Origin: Polytrichum commune
Lineage: Eukaryota; Streptophyta; Polytrichopsida; Polytrichales; Polytrichaceae
Assembly (NCBI GenBank): GCA_950295325.1
Contig: OX485807.1
Location: 19,811,666-19,875,665 of the forward strand
Direction: 5' to 3'
Length of the DNA: 64,000 bases
Shown: in pieces, positions 46,701 through 59,234 of the stretch
How the letters are laid out: every line of letters starts with the position of its first letter
Position numbering within the stretch: the first letter of the stretch is position 1
Translations under genes and position numbers: made by a program
Notes under the pieces: model-generated
Told to the model about the DNA's origin: nothing
Database searches by the model: none
The model's input: the letters and a program-made list of their open reading frames with translations, nothing else

Positions 46701-47900
46701 CAATCTAGAACACCTTTCTAAAATAATTGGGCCTAAACAAACATTTTTACCTCCGCATTCACTGCTCTTGAATATTAAACATGCAATTAGTAGTTGAGAT
46801 ATATAGTTAGTGAAACCAAATTGAGGTCGCAACCATTTTTCTCATAATTTTTGGAGCGCAAGTGAATTCATTGTCAAAGTTAAGATTTCCTTTCTTCTTC
46901 AATGATCGTATAGGCCCCATCCAATTATGTTGACTCTTGGACCTGCATTTATTAACCAATTTTGAGCACATAGTCCAACATCCTCTTCACACAATCTTTT
47001 GGTGTCCACTTTTGGATTCACACCTAACTACACACTGCTCAAATATATTTGTCTAAATAAGGTAAGAACTTCAATTAGGCTTGCTTACCTTAGACATGTT
47101 GGAAACAAGAGGAGAGCTCACATCAAAATTACATGAAAACTAAGATCGAGGCATCCATAATGGACCACGTCCATTTAACCGCTCACTAGGGTCATGTAAT
47201 GCCGACATGAATGATATTTATATATTTTTAGGTGAATGGAGTTTAGGTTTATGTGGTGGCGGCTTGTGATTGACTATCTTCATAAGAGTTTTGGCAACTG
47301 TCATAGCCAAGGAACAACATTTAGATGATCGGGTATGGGTTAACCTATAGATTGACTATGGTTTATCCAAAACTTTATCACTTCAAAATTTGTAGTAATT
47401 ATTATATTCTAAAGAGAATGTAGTTTTTATGGGTTAGGAATTTGTAGTAATTTGTAGAAAAATCAAAAAATGCAATTCAACAATTTTAATTCAAAATTTG
47501 TAGTAATGTTTTCTTATTGGTTGTAGATACCTCAACCTTATGTGGACTAAGATCAAATTGTTTGGGAGTTGTCACTAAAAACATGTATATATAACTCTAG
47601 ATCCAATACTAAGAGTCCTCTCACACATTTGAAACTCTTCATATGTGGCAAACTAATAAAGGAATTTCCACTAGTTTTGGATGCTATCATCTATCACACA
47701 TGAAGAAAGGTAAGGGACCAACACCGATAAGTTATACCTACACACATTTTAGGTTCGGAATTCTATGTGGCACATAATGTGTGGACTTGGCAAGAAAGAG
47801 ACAATCTAGCACTTCGGGACAATAATGCCCAAAATTTATTGATTTTGACAACCAAGAAATGATCCTATTGGAAACAGTTACTTTTCATGCCACAAGAATG

Positions 47901-48203
47901 CTACACTAAATATGATGTTTAGTGTCACAAATTTGAATTGTCTTGCTCAATACTAAATGTAAACTGCAGTATAGTGTCACCAACACTAACTGTTAACCCA
48001 ACATTATTTGTCATTCCTTGTGAATTTTTTGAAAGATTGTATATTTTTGAAGTTGCAATTACTGTCACTTACCAAGTGATTTTTCATCCAAATTTCAATC
48101 ATCCATGACAATATTTGTTCACTTAGTCATAAGAAGTGTCATCCGAAAAATTGGCATAGTGACATGAAATACCATATGACATTATAAATCCTATTTAGTG
48201 TAG
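47901..48203. mobile_element. Palindromic-terminus element, copy A3
   Basis: Left end CTACACTAAATATGATGTTT then AGTGTCAC; right end AATCCTATTTAGTGTAG. It is about 303 bp and non-coding. The left 23 nt again form a palindrome. The interior is more diverged from A1 and A2. Confidence 0.55.
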
Positions 48204-49818
48204 TTAGTATGCACACCGAAGAATATGATATAACTTAGTTGGTAAAAAACAATAATATCGGTAAAAAAAATTATAGCAACAGATAACTCCAAATGGCAAC
48301 CCACACTAATTAGACAACAGTGTAGCGGTCGGTTCTCTCCATTCATTGTTTCAATCCCAACTCCAAAATGAGATACCTTAGTTATATGTTAACCTTGCAT
48401 TGAAGTGATGGGTTTGGTGAGGTCCTTGAATTGGATCATGTGCCCACTGAGGTGCCATGGATGATGAGAACATGAGGTTGCTTGACACCAGGCTGAAGTC
48501 CCACTAAAGTGATGAGAGTCATGGACCCCATTGGAATGCTCATACATCAAAAGCATTCATACAATCTCCATTGAGTTGAAAGCCTTGAGAAGTAAATTCA
48601 TTTGCTCTATTTTTACAATGCACAGTGAATATTGCAGTGTAAGATCTGTCAGCTAACAATTTAACCATTCGAGCTTCAATAGTGAACTTACACAATCGGG
48701 AAGGTCTATGTGATCCATCATTTGAAGGAGGAAGAGAATCTTCAGTTTTCGGAAGTCAATTCCAAGAATAACTTCTTTGAACTCATAACCTTTGCATCTC
48801 AACTCTACATCTGAAACTACAATCTCCATGATTTGTAATTGCTGCTTTAAAGAGACCATTCTTGACCCAATCCCACATACCTTGCAAATGTGTCTAAATG
48901 AAATTATTTGATCTGATCACTCCACAGGAATTTGTTGCACATCAGAATACCTCCCATCCATCGAGACTAAAAGTTCCTTCTTCAAGTTTGTGCATAATTT
49001 TAGTTAAATTGCATACTATTGTACCAAAATGGGGTCTCGGATGCTAATTCCATTGTCACATTAACAAGAAATCTCCTACAGGATGAGTAATGAAAACATG
49101 AATGTTATGTGCTCACATCTCTTATCACTTATATATTTCCTCTACATGGACCACATATTGACACTCGTGAGTTCTTGTCTTCAATGTACAAATGAACCCC
49201 TATGTTATCCTCCGACACCTGCACTCACCAAGCACAATTAACACTAGTAGGAATGGTGGGTCTACTTGACACGCCAATCCAACACGAATTGTCCAGAATG
49301 TAATTTATCTTTAAATACTTCTGGAAAATCAATCAGTAGGCACTTCTCCATGTTCCAAGGACATCAGTTTGCAGCAACCCGAGGGAGAATCAAAACTGTG
49401 GAAAACCTGCAATACTGAATTCATTTGACCAATTTCAACAAGTTGCTTTCAAAACACATCTTGAAATTTTGTACCAAGCAAAGGATACAATATTATTGAA
49501 GCTGCACACTCCTGTACTGTACTTCCCATGTGACCAAAGCCCAGATTCCTGACCTGTCAGCTGTGGTCTATACCTGAGGTCTCCGGTCAGAACATCCACG
49601 AGTCATGTAACCAATGTCAATATCCTATACATGTGGAATCTGGATGAAAAATTCACATCCTCATATTGGCCAAAATACACATTAAAACCTTTATAATTAC
49701 AAAACATAAATCAGGCAGATTTGAAGTGTTGCAGGGATTACGCAAGATACCAGATGTTGATATCAAATCTCCTAAATTAATTGACTGTAAATTACACTAA
49801 AAATTTGTGATCTCACAT
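48204..49818. other. No confident gene
   Basis: A - strand frame at 48859-48653 (KLKILFLLQMMDHIDLPDCV, then SSLLKLEWLNC) looks faintly like leucine-rich repeats of a resistance-type protein, but it is short and isolated. Nothing else was recognised. Confidence 0.35.
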
Positions 49819-50602
49819 GGAGTTGAACCATGTTAATCTGCCCGTGGTGCAGAAAGATCTTAATCTTATGGACAGCAAAGTAAGTGGGAGCACCAACTGA
49901 AAGCCTGAGTGAACAATTGGTGAGTATGGTTGCTGAGAAGCTAAAGTATAAAGACAAACCTGATGGAGAATTCCAACTTACCCTTGTTCGGCAGCATTCC
50001 GTCCACTTTACAGGAACATATACCCAGAACGTATCCTCAAGTATAACTACGAGAAAATATTAGCCATTCGTGGGCTCTTGTTTTGCTGAAAAAATGGGCT
50101 GAAGTGGGTTTACATCATGCTTTGTTACTAAGAAACAATGATACTGCCTGGAGAATAACCATGCATGCAAAAGGTGTAAATAGCATTGTCAACATCCAGT
50201 GTCTTGAGTAACGGTATAAAAGTATGGACAGATAATAGGATAACCGCATCGAAATATACCACAGATAAGTAAATACCTTTGATGATGTTTATGTGTTGCA
50301 CACGTAACTGGATGTGATACACGAGATGGGTGGCCGCAAGATGGTGGATTCATCAACAGTACAGATAGGTGTGCTGGGATTGTGTGGCACAAGATTGGGA
50401 AACCTGAAAAGACATGTACCACCTGGAATACACACGACGTGTAAGTGAGAAGGGGGTAAACTTGGACAACTATGTAAGACTGAGGACATTGCCAATGGCA
50501 GGCGACATTGAAAACTGCTGGAAATCCACTGGAAAGAATGCAAAACCTTTCACGCTTGAAAACTTATTCAACGAGTTGGAGGCAACCCATACACACCATT
50601 GA
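49819..50602 (+). other. Possible small coding exons of unknown identity
   Basis: Three + strand stretches have protein-like composition. ATG at 49819 opens MELNHVNLPVVQKDLNLMDS, followed by AAA then GTAAGT, a good donor. GAPTESLSEQLVSMVAEKLK and KPDGEFQLTLVRQHSVHFTG run from about 49890 to 50010. An ORF at 50414-50602 holds YVRLRTLPMAGDIENCW and KPFTLENLFNELEATHTHH before a TGA. I do not recognise the family and cannot join the pieces with confidence. They may be exons of one small gene or a decayed copy. Confidence 0.28.
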
Positions 50603-51037
50603 CGACAACCATGTGTACAGACTCAGCCCAATAAGAAGAGAAAGAGAAAGACTCAGAATATATCATTCTGCTCAAGAGCACTAATGATGCTCAACCTCTA
50701 TACAAAACTCTTACGCGTCCAGACCACAAATTGATAGCTCAAATAACTGATCTCTGAAGATCCTATGCCAGTTCGTTGGTTGTTCCAGCTGTTACTTGAA
50801 GAATTAGAGGGACCTGCTAACGGGATCTAGTAAGGAAAAGTGATCGTAGATAGCGTTGTTCTCCTCTTCTCAATATGTTAGGACTCCTTCAATACTGTAC
50901 ACAATTTTTATCTACACGTTGTCATCATATACCAGCGCTTACAGAATTCAGGCATATGATCCTATAATTAAATACAGAAAAGGGAGATCATCAAAGTATC
51001 ATACATCTTCTGCATCGCTCTACCTAGAGTAATATCG

Positions 51038-51622
51038 TTACAAGTAAATCTTCGACCCTGAATTTCCCGTCTTCAGCATCCTATACATGGAAGGCCGTCC
51101 ACCAGATGCATACGCATAGCCGGTGCCTCCACTTCCAGTTGCCATCTTCACGGTATGTAATTTCTCACTGCAAACAACGAATATTTCCACCAATCAATAA
51201 TCATTCAGATTACACAAGTTGATCATCACAAGAAAGAAATCAAATCCACGTGTGCGAACCATCATGTGCACCATTAAATCATCATGCGCAAGGAACACAC
51301 CAACTTACTCAGTGGTATTGGCAACAAGGCCCATGAGTTCATCAGAGGATGTCATCCGCTGCAGTCTGCTCAATCCACGTGACGGACTTCTTGGTGAGCT
51401 GGGAAGGGACGTGGCAACTGGCACCATTGGCTGAAAGCTCTGGTCGACAGGAATGGCAATTGGAACAGAGGATTCGCTCACAGTGTCAGCTTCTATGGCC
51501 TGGAAGCATTCTTCATTTGCAGGCCTGCATGGCATAGGCCTCCCTCCCCACGACTGCTGAGGACGGTGCAACCGGCACCGGAAGGAGCCAGCATGAGTCG
51601 TTGGTGCACACAGACAAGACAT
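51038..51622 (-). CDS. Plant serine-rich small protein, two exons
   Basis: Exon 1 is 51622-51309 and exon 2 is 51167-51038; the intron is GTAAGT...TTTGCAG. Joined, they give 147 residues and a TAA. The N-terminus MSCLCAPTTHAGSFRCRLHR carries the hallmark of a small plant-specific family annotated as serine-rich-protein-like. The middle is Ser/Pro-rich (SLPSSPRSPSRGLSRLQR) and the C-terminus is Gly/Ser-rich and basic. Its molecular role is not known. The start is the Met directly before the hallmark; the frame is open 24 residues further up, but family members start here. If the intron is kept, a TAA follows ANTTE and the protein ends at 105 residues. The 5' leader probably lies in 51623-52050, before the satellite-like array. 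No operon-like link to neighbours. Confidence 0.88.
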
Positions 51623-52299
51623 CTTCACAGCAAGTAGAAATCCTCCAAGTTTCTCTAAAAGACTTGGATTCGATTCCCACACTCGCACCTTCACTTAGCT
51701 TAATCCAAACTCAATTGGGAAAAAAGTCCAGCGCTCCAGCCGTAGCATCAACCGCAAAACCTCCAGCCGACACAGCGCCAGCATACAGGGGACCTCCTTT
51801 CGCATATAACCAATTGAATCGATCACAAACGGCACCGAGAAAAAAAATTAAAAATTAATGAAGGATATGCAGGAGTCTTTTCTGACACCGAGAAGCTAAA
51901 ATTGAAGCTAACCCGTGATGTGCAGCTATATCGCAAAATGCGAGGACTGAGAGAGATAGGGTTTGGAATCTGTGAAAGGGAGGGAGAGAGGAGCTACAAA
52001 ATGCTCTCTGGACTGGAATGGAGGCTTGATATGGGAGAGAAGCGACCCGGGGGATGGTCGGGTGACCCGGTACGATGCAGGGCCGCCCGGGGAACGTGAC
52101 GTTGGGTCCATTGGGTCCATGGACCGGTTTTTCTTTTTCTTTTCCCTCTTTTCCTTGTCATGTACGCTTGAAAATGATTCCTTGAGGAGGTTGCCCAATG
52201 GAAACCTTGGTGCATTGTGGCTTTATACGCTTTTGACCCTCTTTGGCCATGGGACCACCACGTCATAGCTTAAGTGTGTGTGTGGGGTTGTATGTAACT
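51623..52299 (-). other. 5' flank of the serine-rich gene
   Basis: More GC-rich than its surroundings, with purine-rich GAGAGAGATAGGG and GGGAGGGAGAGAGGAG near 51947-51992 that read as pyrimidine-rich on the coding strand. Such CT-rich patches are common near plant transcription starts. No other gene. Confidence 0.4.
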
Positions 52300-53435
52300 T
52301 GCTTACCGTTCCCAGGCGATCCTCATTGGCAAATATCATGGAACGGTGGGCAATGAACTACCGAGCTCCCAAAAGGATTCTAAAAGGATGCGTTCACTTT
52401 AGACTTACCCATATACGCATGATGAGTAGGTTTTGACTCCTCCCCCTAAACCGGTATTGGCGTCAAGCTAGAAAATACCTTCGATGGTGAACACCTATCA
52501 ATGAATGGTGGTGGGCAAAGAATTGTTCTCCCATAATGATTCCAAATGGATGCTTTTTTTGAGTATTCCAAGTATCGGGGGTGGGCCCATTTTGAGAGTC
52601 TAGTGAGCAATTGCTAGACATACCCATAAAGTGCAAATGAGTGGGATTCGACTCCTCTCCCAAAACCGGTAGTGGCGTTCAACCAGGGAGACCTTCGATG
52701 GTGAATACCGTAGAGGGCTCTGTATTTCATCTTTATCATGATGCCAGAATGTAGTTTTCACATGGAATACAAGTGGTCTTACCAAATGTGAGCATGACAT
52801 GTGGCAGAAATTGAGGGGAAAATGATTATTTTGTGTTGGAATAGAGAGCCCTCTACAATAGCTATCAATGAATAGTGATAGGCAAAGAATTCTTCTCCCG
52901 AAATGATTCCAAATGGATGCATTTTTTTAGTATGCCAAGTATCAAGGTGGGCCCACTTTGAGAGTCTAGTGAGCAATTGCTAGACTTACCCCATAAATGT
53001 ATGATGAGTGGGATTGGACTCCTCTCCTAAACCAGTAGGGGTAAACAACTAGAACGACCTTCAATGGTGAATACCTATCAATGAATGGTGGTGGGGAAAG
53101 AATATTTCCCCCAAAATGATTACCCCCAAAACGATTACAAACATATTCGTATTCTTGAGTATTCCTAATGTCAAGGTGGCCCCACATCAAGTGTGTAGTG
53201 AGTAATTGTGAGACTAACCTATAAACACATGATACATGGAATCCAACTTCTCTTCCTAAATGAACATATAATGCTACTTTAGGAAGACCTTCGATAGTGA
53301 ATACTATCAACTAATGATGGGCAAAGTATCCATCTCCTAAAACAATTTCATGTGGATGTCCCTTTACAAGTATTCCAAGTGTCGAGGTGGGTCCACATTA
53401 AGAGTCTAGTGAGTAGTTGTGAGACGAATGGATTA
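52300..53435. repeat. Satellite-like array, left block
   Basis: Units with CCTTCGATGGTGAA, GGTGGGCAAAGAATT, GATTCCAAATGGATGC, AAGTATCAAGGTGGGCCCAC and GAGTGGGATTCGACTCC start near 52478, 52692, 53058 and 53288, plus a diverged one before 52478. Spacing is 214, 366 and 230 bp; the 366 equals one unit plus the 147-bp MITE at 52710. No ORF is conserved between units. Confidence 0.75.
52710..52856. mobile_element. 147-bp MITE inside the array
   Basis: Ends GTAGAGGGCTCTGTATT and, complemented, GTAGAGGGCTCTCTATT. Flanks are AATACC (52704-52709) and AATAGC (52857-52862), a possible short target duplication with one change. Non-coding. Its removal restores the unit length of the array. Confidence 0.75.
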
Positions 53436-53679
53436 AAAAAGTGCCCAACTCCATTAGTGATCAACTATGTATTTCACCATGAACACTACTTATATTATTT
53501 TGTACTCAAATAAAAACGTAGATCAATGGTTGGAGGACACCAAATGTCAACAATCAACACTGTCCACTTTGGGAAAGGGGGAGGTGGGGGGGGGGTGGTA
53601 GTGTGTGCTAAGAAGGATCAAGCAAGCCCTAGGGTTGAGACTTCATGCCATTTACAAAGTAACATGAGTGGAAAGAGGG

Positions 53680-54235
53680 GTATTGTTTGAGGCATTAGCG
53701 TACATAGTATACATAAGTGTACATAACGATGAGGTATTGTTTTTCTCTAGTGTGTACATCCAAAAAGGTTATTAAGAATTTTGAATTAGAGGTAGATGTA
53801 CAAAAGGGGGCCCTAAGGTTTAGAGAAAAGATTGACAATAGGTGTGTTACTTTCATCCAATTTGAATTTTCATTCATTGTTGTCATATGGTTCTAGTCCT
53901 CAATGACTACGCAATCCATTCTTGTTAGGGTTGACATTATAAGTTATATCGTATGAATGAGAAGGTCTTCAATAACTTTCTTACGAGGGAGTGAAAGTGC
54001 ATTGTATACATAAAAGCCTATTTATTTCACCGATCCACAATTTGTATATGTAGTGGAGGCATTTACCACATTAAAATTTAGTGCTTTGTACACATACATG
54101 AGCCTATTTTCTAGCCTACCATTATTGCATATACTTATGTTTTTCTCTATATATGCTCTCATATACATAGGGTTTTATTTCACAGTCACCCATGCACGTC
54201 ATTAAGGGTTTCAATGAAGAGTCCACCCTCCCGGG
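53680..54235 (+). repeat. Dispersed repeat copy between the array blocks
   Basis: TGAGGCATTAGCGTACATAG, TTCTCTAGTGTGTACATC, GGGCCCTAAGGTTTAGAGAA and CAATGAAGAGTCCACCC follow the order of 27120-27755. It separates the left and right blocks of the satellite-like array. Confidence 0.65.
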
Positions 54236-54429
54236 AAGTGAAGTTTCTGACTTTGAACATTTCCATAGAAGTTAAATATATGTTATGATTCTTTTGATAT
54301 TAATGTCGTTGTGCTCATAACATAATGTCTAACCCGAATTACATATTAAATAACTAATGTGGATTTAGTAAAGAAGTGCAGCGCTCAAAGCATCCACGAT
54401 AAAGCGAACTCTTCTACCGTAAAACACCG

Positions 54430-55230
54430 GATAAGAGATTCCTTCTTCTCTTCCTTAACCGGGATAGTCACCTTGTTAAGACCTTCGGTGGTAAATATCA
54501 TGGAAGGGTGGGCATACATGGCTATGGAGGATGTGTCCCTCCAAGTGATTCCAAATCGATGCGCTTTACGTGAGGATTTCGAGACTCAAGGTGGGCTCAC
54601 CCTCATCAAGAGCCTAGGTGGCCCGATTCCAAAGAATGCATGATAAGCGAGAGATCCTATTCCTCCATAACCGGTATCTTTCGAAGAAAAACCTCGGGAG
54701 GTAAATATCATGGAATAGTGGGCGTAGGATCCGACCCCAAAAGGATTCCAAAAGGATGCACTTTCATGTGGTGTCCAAATATCAAAAGGGGACCACTCAC
54801 TTGCATGCCAAGTGACTATATAACAATAAGCATTCTTAACTCTTAAATGCTTGATAAGCCATAACCCACTTGATAAAATTTGATCCGACTTCTCCCTATT
54901 AAGCTTAAGTGGCATCTCCCGTGGCAAGGAATAACATGGTGAGTGGAGAATGATTCTCCCAAAGGGATATTATTTATAGAACGTGCTTTCGAAGAGAACC
55001 TCAAATATCAACGGTGGTCCACTCCCAAGAGTTGTGACAAGTGTAATACTCCTACATGCACTATAAGTCGCACCCACTTTCGCCCTTACCTAATATCTCT
55101 CTAGGAAAAACGTTGCCGGAGAATATCATGGAGTGGTAGGCAATGAATCAATTGGGCCCCAAAAGGATTCCAAAAAGATGCACTTTAATGAGAGCATGAA
55201 ATATCAAGCCATAATTATTGGGACCTAATA
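54430..55230. repeat. Satellite-like array, right block
   Basis: Diverged units start near 54482, 54692, 54914 and 55112 (spacing 210, 222, 198 bp), with TAAATATCATGGAA-GGTGGGC, CCAAAAGGATTCCAAAAGG and ATGCACTTT. These are closer to the first unit of the left block (ATATCATGGAACGGTGGGCA at 52336) than to its middle units, so the array has at least two subtypes. Confidence 0.65.
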
Positions 55231-55276
55231 TCATGAATGAGGTGTATGATTACACCTATTTACTCTAGTAGGCGTG

Positions 55277-55328
55277 ACCTAAAACCAACACATAACCTAA
55301 AACCAACACATAACCTAAAACCAACACT
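55277..55328 (+). repeat. 18-bp minisatellite, three units
   Basis: ACCTAAAACCAACACATA is repeated nearly three times in tandem; the last unit is cut after ACCTAAAACCAACACT. Confidence 0.8.
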
Positions 55329-55827
55329 AGGTATGTACCGCTCTTGTACATTGAAGCCCCCCCAATGTATGATTGTGGTACATCAATGTAAGGTTTAGCC
55401 ACATGACCTCCGTGTCTCGTGCTATAATGAAAGGGCTTTATGAAATCTTCTCATTTTTTGTTTTGTTGGTCAAGTTTGCTACTCAATGATTTGTCCTTGT
55501 CAATGCCGGTATCACCAAAGACCATCACGTCGACAACACCGAACCTATTTGGTTATCTCCATGTTTTGTGCAACGTAGTGTCACAATTGATATCTAGCCA
55601 AGATTCAACCATAAATATTTTTTTATCCCCTAGAACTCAAAAGGGAGAGGAATAAAGCCTTCAAAATTTGGAGGATTCCCTTCCCAACCCATTTTCTTGG
55701 TTCATGTCCCAAAATGTGGGCAATCTCCCCTCATCAATCAACAATAATCGTAAGCACGCGCTTTGCATTCACTACAAGCATATGAGTCCTAAACAATGTA
55801 TCTAATGATAATGAAATCTTATACAAA
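55329..55827. other. Intergenic, no gene seen
   Basis: Short ORFs only, none with family features. Confidence 0.4.
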
Positions 55828-56011
55828 TTTGCATAACATTATTCAGATCTATAACAATGGTCAGTGGGACTGATAGTACTCCACAGAATATTCTCTTCTA
55901 TTTCTTACATTCAACCTGAATGTGGGATACATCATGGAATATTATGTGGAATATTGTCAATCCCACTGACCATTGTTATGGATCTAAATAATGTTGTGTG
56001 TAACAAATTCT
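55828..56011. repeat. Imperfect fold-back (about 70-nt arms)
   Basis: AACATTATTCAGATCTATAA then CAATGGTCAGTGGGACTGAT (left) pairs with ATCAATCCCACTGACCATTG then TTATGGATCTAAATAATGTT (right, from 55948). Pairing continues on both sides; about 10 mismatches occur in 60 nt and the loop is about 35-40 nt. It could be a MITE or a microRNA-type precursor. No known microRNA was recognised. Confidence 0.7.
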
Positions 56012-59000
56012 TAGAGTTTCTTATGATGCACGACAATTGCCACCGATGCAAGATGAGTTGCCTAGGATTCATATGCTTGTACCAATTAGTCCTTGAGGAA
56101 CGAAACCATTCCTTCCTTCTATTCCTTCCATTCCTTTCCTTCCTTTCCTTTGAGAAGATGCATTACATTATAAGTTGTTTCAATAATTGAATTGTATATA
56201 CTACACCTAAGTCAACAACACGAGGTAGATTCCAATTGAGTGTAAAATTGATGAAAAAGAGGATTACAATATTCAATGTGTGTGTGTATGTGTTTTTTTT
56301 GGAGCAATGAAGGGAAGATGCCAACTATGTGGCAGGCATTGAAAGGTTGATCTCAATGCTCGTATACCGATGTTGAAGTACTTATCTACTACTTACAAAA
56401 ACAAACTTGTTCGTTGCGGTCTTTTGCAATGAGGAAGAAGATTTTGTTCCAAGGTGTTACCACATCCAAGGTCAAACCCCTTCAATGTTGAGTTCATTAT
56501 GAAAGAGTCCAATCGAGCTTCATGGAACCTTATATGGATGTGGATTAAGGTGAGCCACATGATGTTAGACAAAGACTATCCATTTACCCCCCCCCCCCCT
56601 CTTTTCCCTTGAATGTCACATGAGGTCCAAGCCCCGAAAGTGCATGAGTTTGTCGCATTGTAAGGTGGTTGTGATGGATAAACTCATTGTCATTTGATGC
56701 TTGGTGTTCCTTAGGTTGTGGAGGCAATTGCAAGCCTCCACAAACACTATAGAATTGCAACCAAAAGGTGCTACATTGAAGTTAAGTATTATACATTAGG
56801 AAAGGGTAAGGCATTGAGGCCGGCCATGGGCCATGCTCAATGTACTTTGGGTAAAAATGGCAAATCTTTAAAGGTAAACTTTTACATGCACTTAGAATGG
56901 TGCTCTCAAAAGCTTGTTAAGGAGGTTAGGCTTATATAAATATTCAATTTTGGCCAAAGTCAAATGTCTCCCTTTCACTTTACTGGAATTGGGGATTTCA
57001 ACACTAGAACATTTCTTAAATATTATCAAATGTTCCAAGTGGGCCAAAACTCTTTACTAGACCATGTGGTTTTGAAAAACCCGAAGGATAACTCTGTTGG
57101 ATGCCACATGGGGTGCGTTCATTATTAGAACCAAGAACCACATGCGTGCATGATCTTGCAATTAATACCCCTGATATACAAGAGTTCCCCTTCTCAAGAA
57201 TGATATACATACAATAAGTAGCTAGGAAATCCCCTCACATACATAAACAAGTGAGAAATAGATAAATCATATAGACCCCAATCATATGTATATGTCAAAA
57301 ATATCATATGGAAACTATGACTAAAATAATCTTAGCAAGACACATTTATTTATTTACCATTGATGAAATCATTGAACAATCATTCATCCATTATATGTAA
57401 CTCATACAAATTTGTTTCTATAATATAAGTCATTTGTAGCCGATGCAATGATGGTTTCTACCTCTACCGTCAAATGATTCGTCAAATTATAGGTCTACAT
57501 TGACCCATTCATATTTTGGTACCAACATAACCTTATGTCCATGTTGGAAGGCAAGTTCAAGAGGTCAATTAGTTAATAATACTCAATTCACATGTTGCCA
57601 ATGTTGCGGCGCATCCTATAGACCCCTCCCAAATACCAAGTCTTGATGGTCAATGTTTTAGCCGACTTGCTTTTTTTTTAATGTATCTTTTCTTCACTCC
57701 AACAATTGCTTGAGAGACAAATGATACCGCACAATCATATCATACTTTATTATCGTGAACCTATCTTTGGACACTGCATGATTACCATTCAACTCACATA
57801 GTGAATGAAATATTCATTTGGACCTCTTGTAGATTACCCATGTCATTATAATTGACTATGAACCTAAAGGTAGAAATACAGCTAGGAGTTTGCCTAGTAT
57901 ATCTACAAAGTTAGAGTAAATTCAAACTAGAATTTACCAAGCTTCTCGCTTCAAATCATTACGAAGAAAACGTACATGAAGGAAAAAAATAAACGAATCC
58001 ATAATAGACACCCATACCTTATGTCTAGTTTGTAACCCCTAACTAAACACAATTAATAACGCTTTTGTGCAGCCACGTGGGTCCATACTTTTATCAATAA
58101 GTGCACCCTAAAGTGGATACATAATTTATATATATTCAATGAGGGGATGAGCTTATTCGGGTTTCGGTTTCGGTTCAAGTTTAGGTCAAACCGTGAAGAC
58201 GCATCGAAATGTTGGATATGATGTGATATTTGGATGCACGGAAAGCTCCAATTCTAAATTCCCAAACTCAAGTTCGACAACCTTAATGATTATTTCACAT
58301 TGGTTGGTTGCTCATAGATATTTTGGTGTCCTTTATTTTATTTTATTTTAAAAGGCTTAAACGTGACCAAATTGGACATGTTAATTTGTTGTTCTTTTGC
58401 AATGATGTGAATCATTGTTAAGGTCATTTAGAGGTGTTGAGAGTGAATCTAGACTTACGCATGAGTTTTGGATATAGTTAAATTTATTTACACATAATTC
58501 TACCGTTGGTTCTTATGATAGATATGGCTTGTAATTGGCATTTGATGTGGACTACATTGTTTGTTGTAAACACACATTCATTGCATGTACTTCTTTTGAT
58601 TCATTTGTTTGAAACCATTCCACATGGGACATAATGTAAAGTGGAGAGTCACTTTCGTTTATTTTTGTTGACCTAACCAATTTGGTTGGTCTCTTTGTAA
58701 AAATCCAAGTGAGGTCACCAAACATGATCTTCTTCAAGACACGCAGGGTTCCATGTCACTATCTTATCCATACTTTGACATGGTCATTCTTATTTTTGAT
58801 GACTTTGTGTAAAGCGAGTGCGATCACCGTTTGTTTTTTCAACCAGCGAGGGAATTTTGAATGCAGTTGTCATGGCACTTCGTCCCTAATATAAAGACAC
58901 CCTCATTGTTGTCATGCAATGACTACACAATACATTGTCAAAGATTGGTGGGCATCTAATAAATTGAATGTTAGAATTAATAAATAAAAATTATTGGCTT

Positions 59001-59230
59001 CAATAAACCGTGGCAATAAAATTGGGTGCAAGCACAGTAAAGTGGACAACTCAGTCCATGCAAAGGTTTAAGTGAAAGTGATTCAAATCCATATACTGAC
59101 TTTGATTTTTGTGACAATAAAATCATAAAACATGTAAAGAACATTTTTTTTGAAATACAGCTATTTATGTTGATAGACAACTTTGTAAAATCAATGTCTA
59201 CCCCGGGGGTAGCCTCTTCATACCATGTAC
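56012..59230. other. Gene-poor intergenic region
   Basis: Pyrimidine tract CCTTCCTTCTATTCC near 56109, a C-run near 56590, and no ORF with family features. The + strand ORF at 56718-56939 was looked at and not recognised. Confidence 0.45.
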
Positions 59231-59234
59231 GAAC

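Noticed and set aside
48653-48859. Leucine-rich-repeat-like frame on the - strand
   Set aside because: Only one short stretch with an LPDCVSSLLKLEWL look; no kinase, NB or further repeats nearby.
49805-49870. tRNA-like T arm (CATGGTTCAACTCCATG) on the - strand
   Set aside because: No matching acceptor stem, D arm or anticodon arm at the required distances.
59200-59216. CTACCCCGGGGGTAG palindrome
   Set aside because: Short and isolated; a similar one at 43440 has no shared context.
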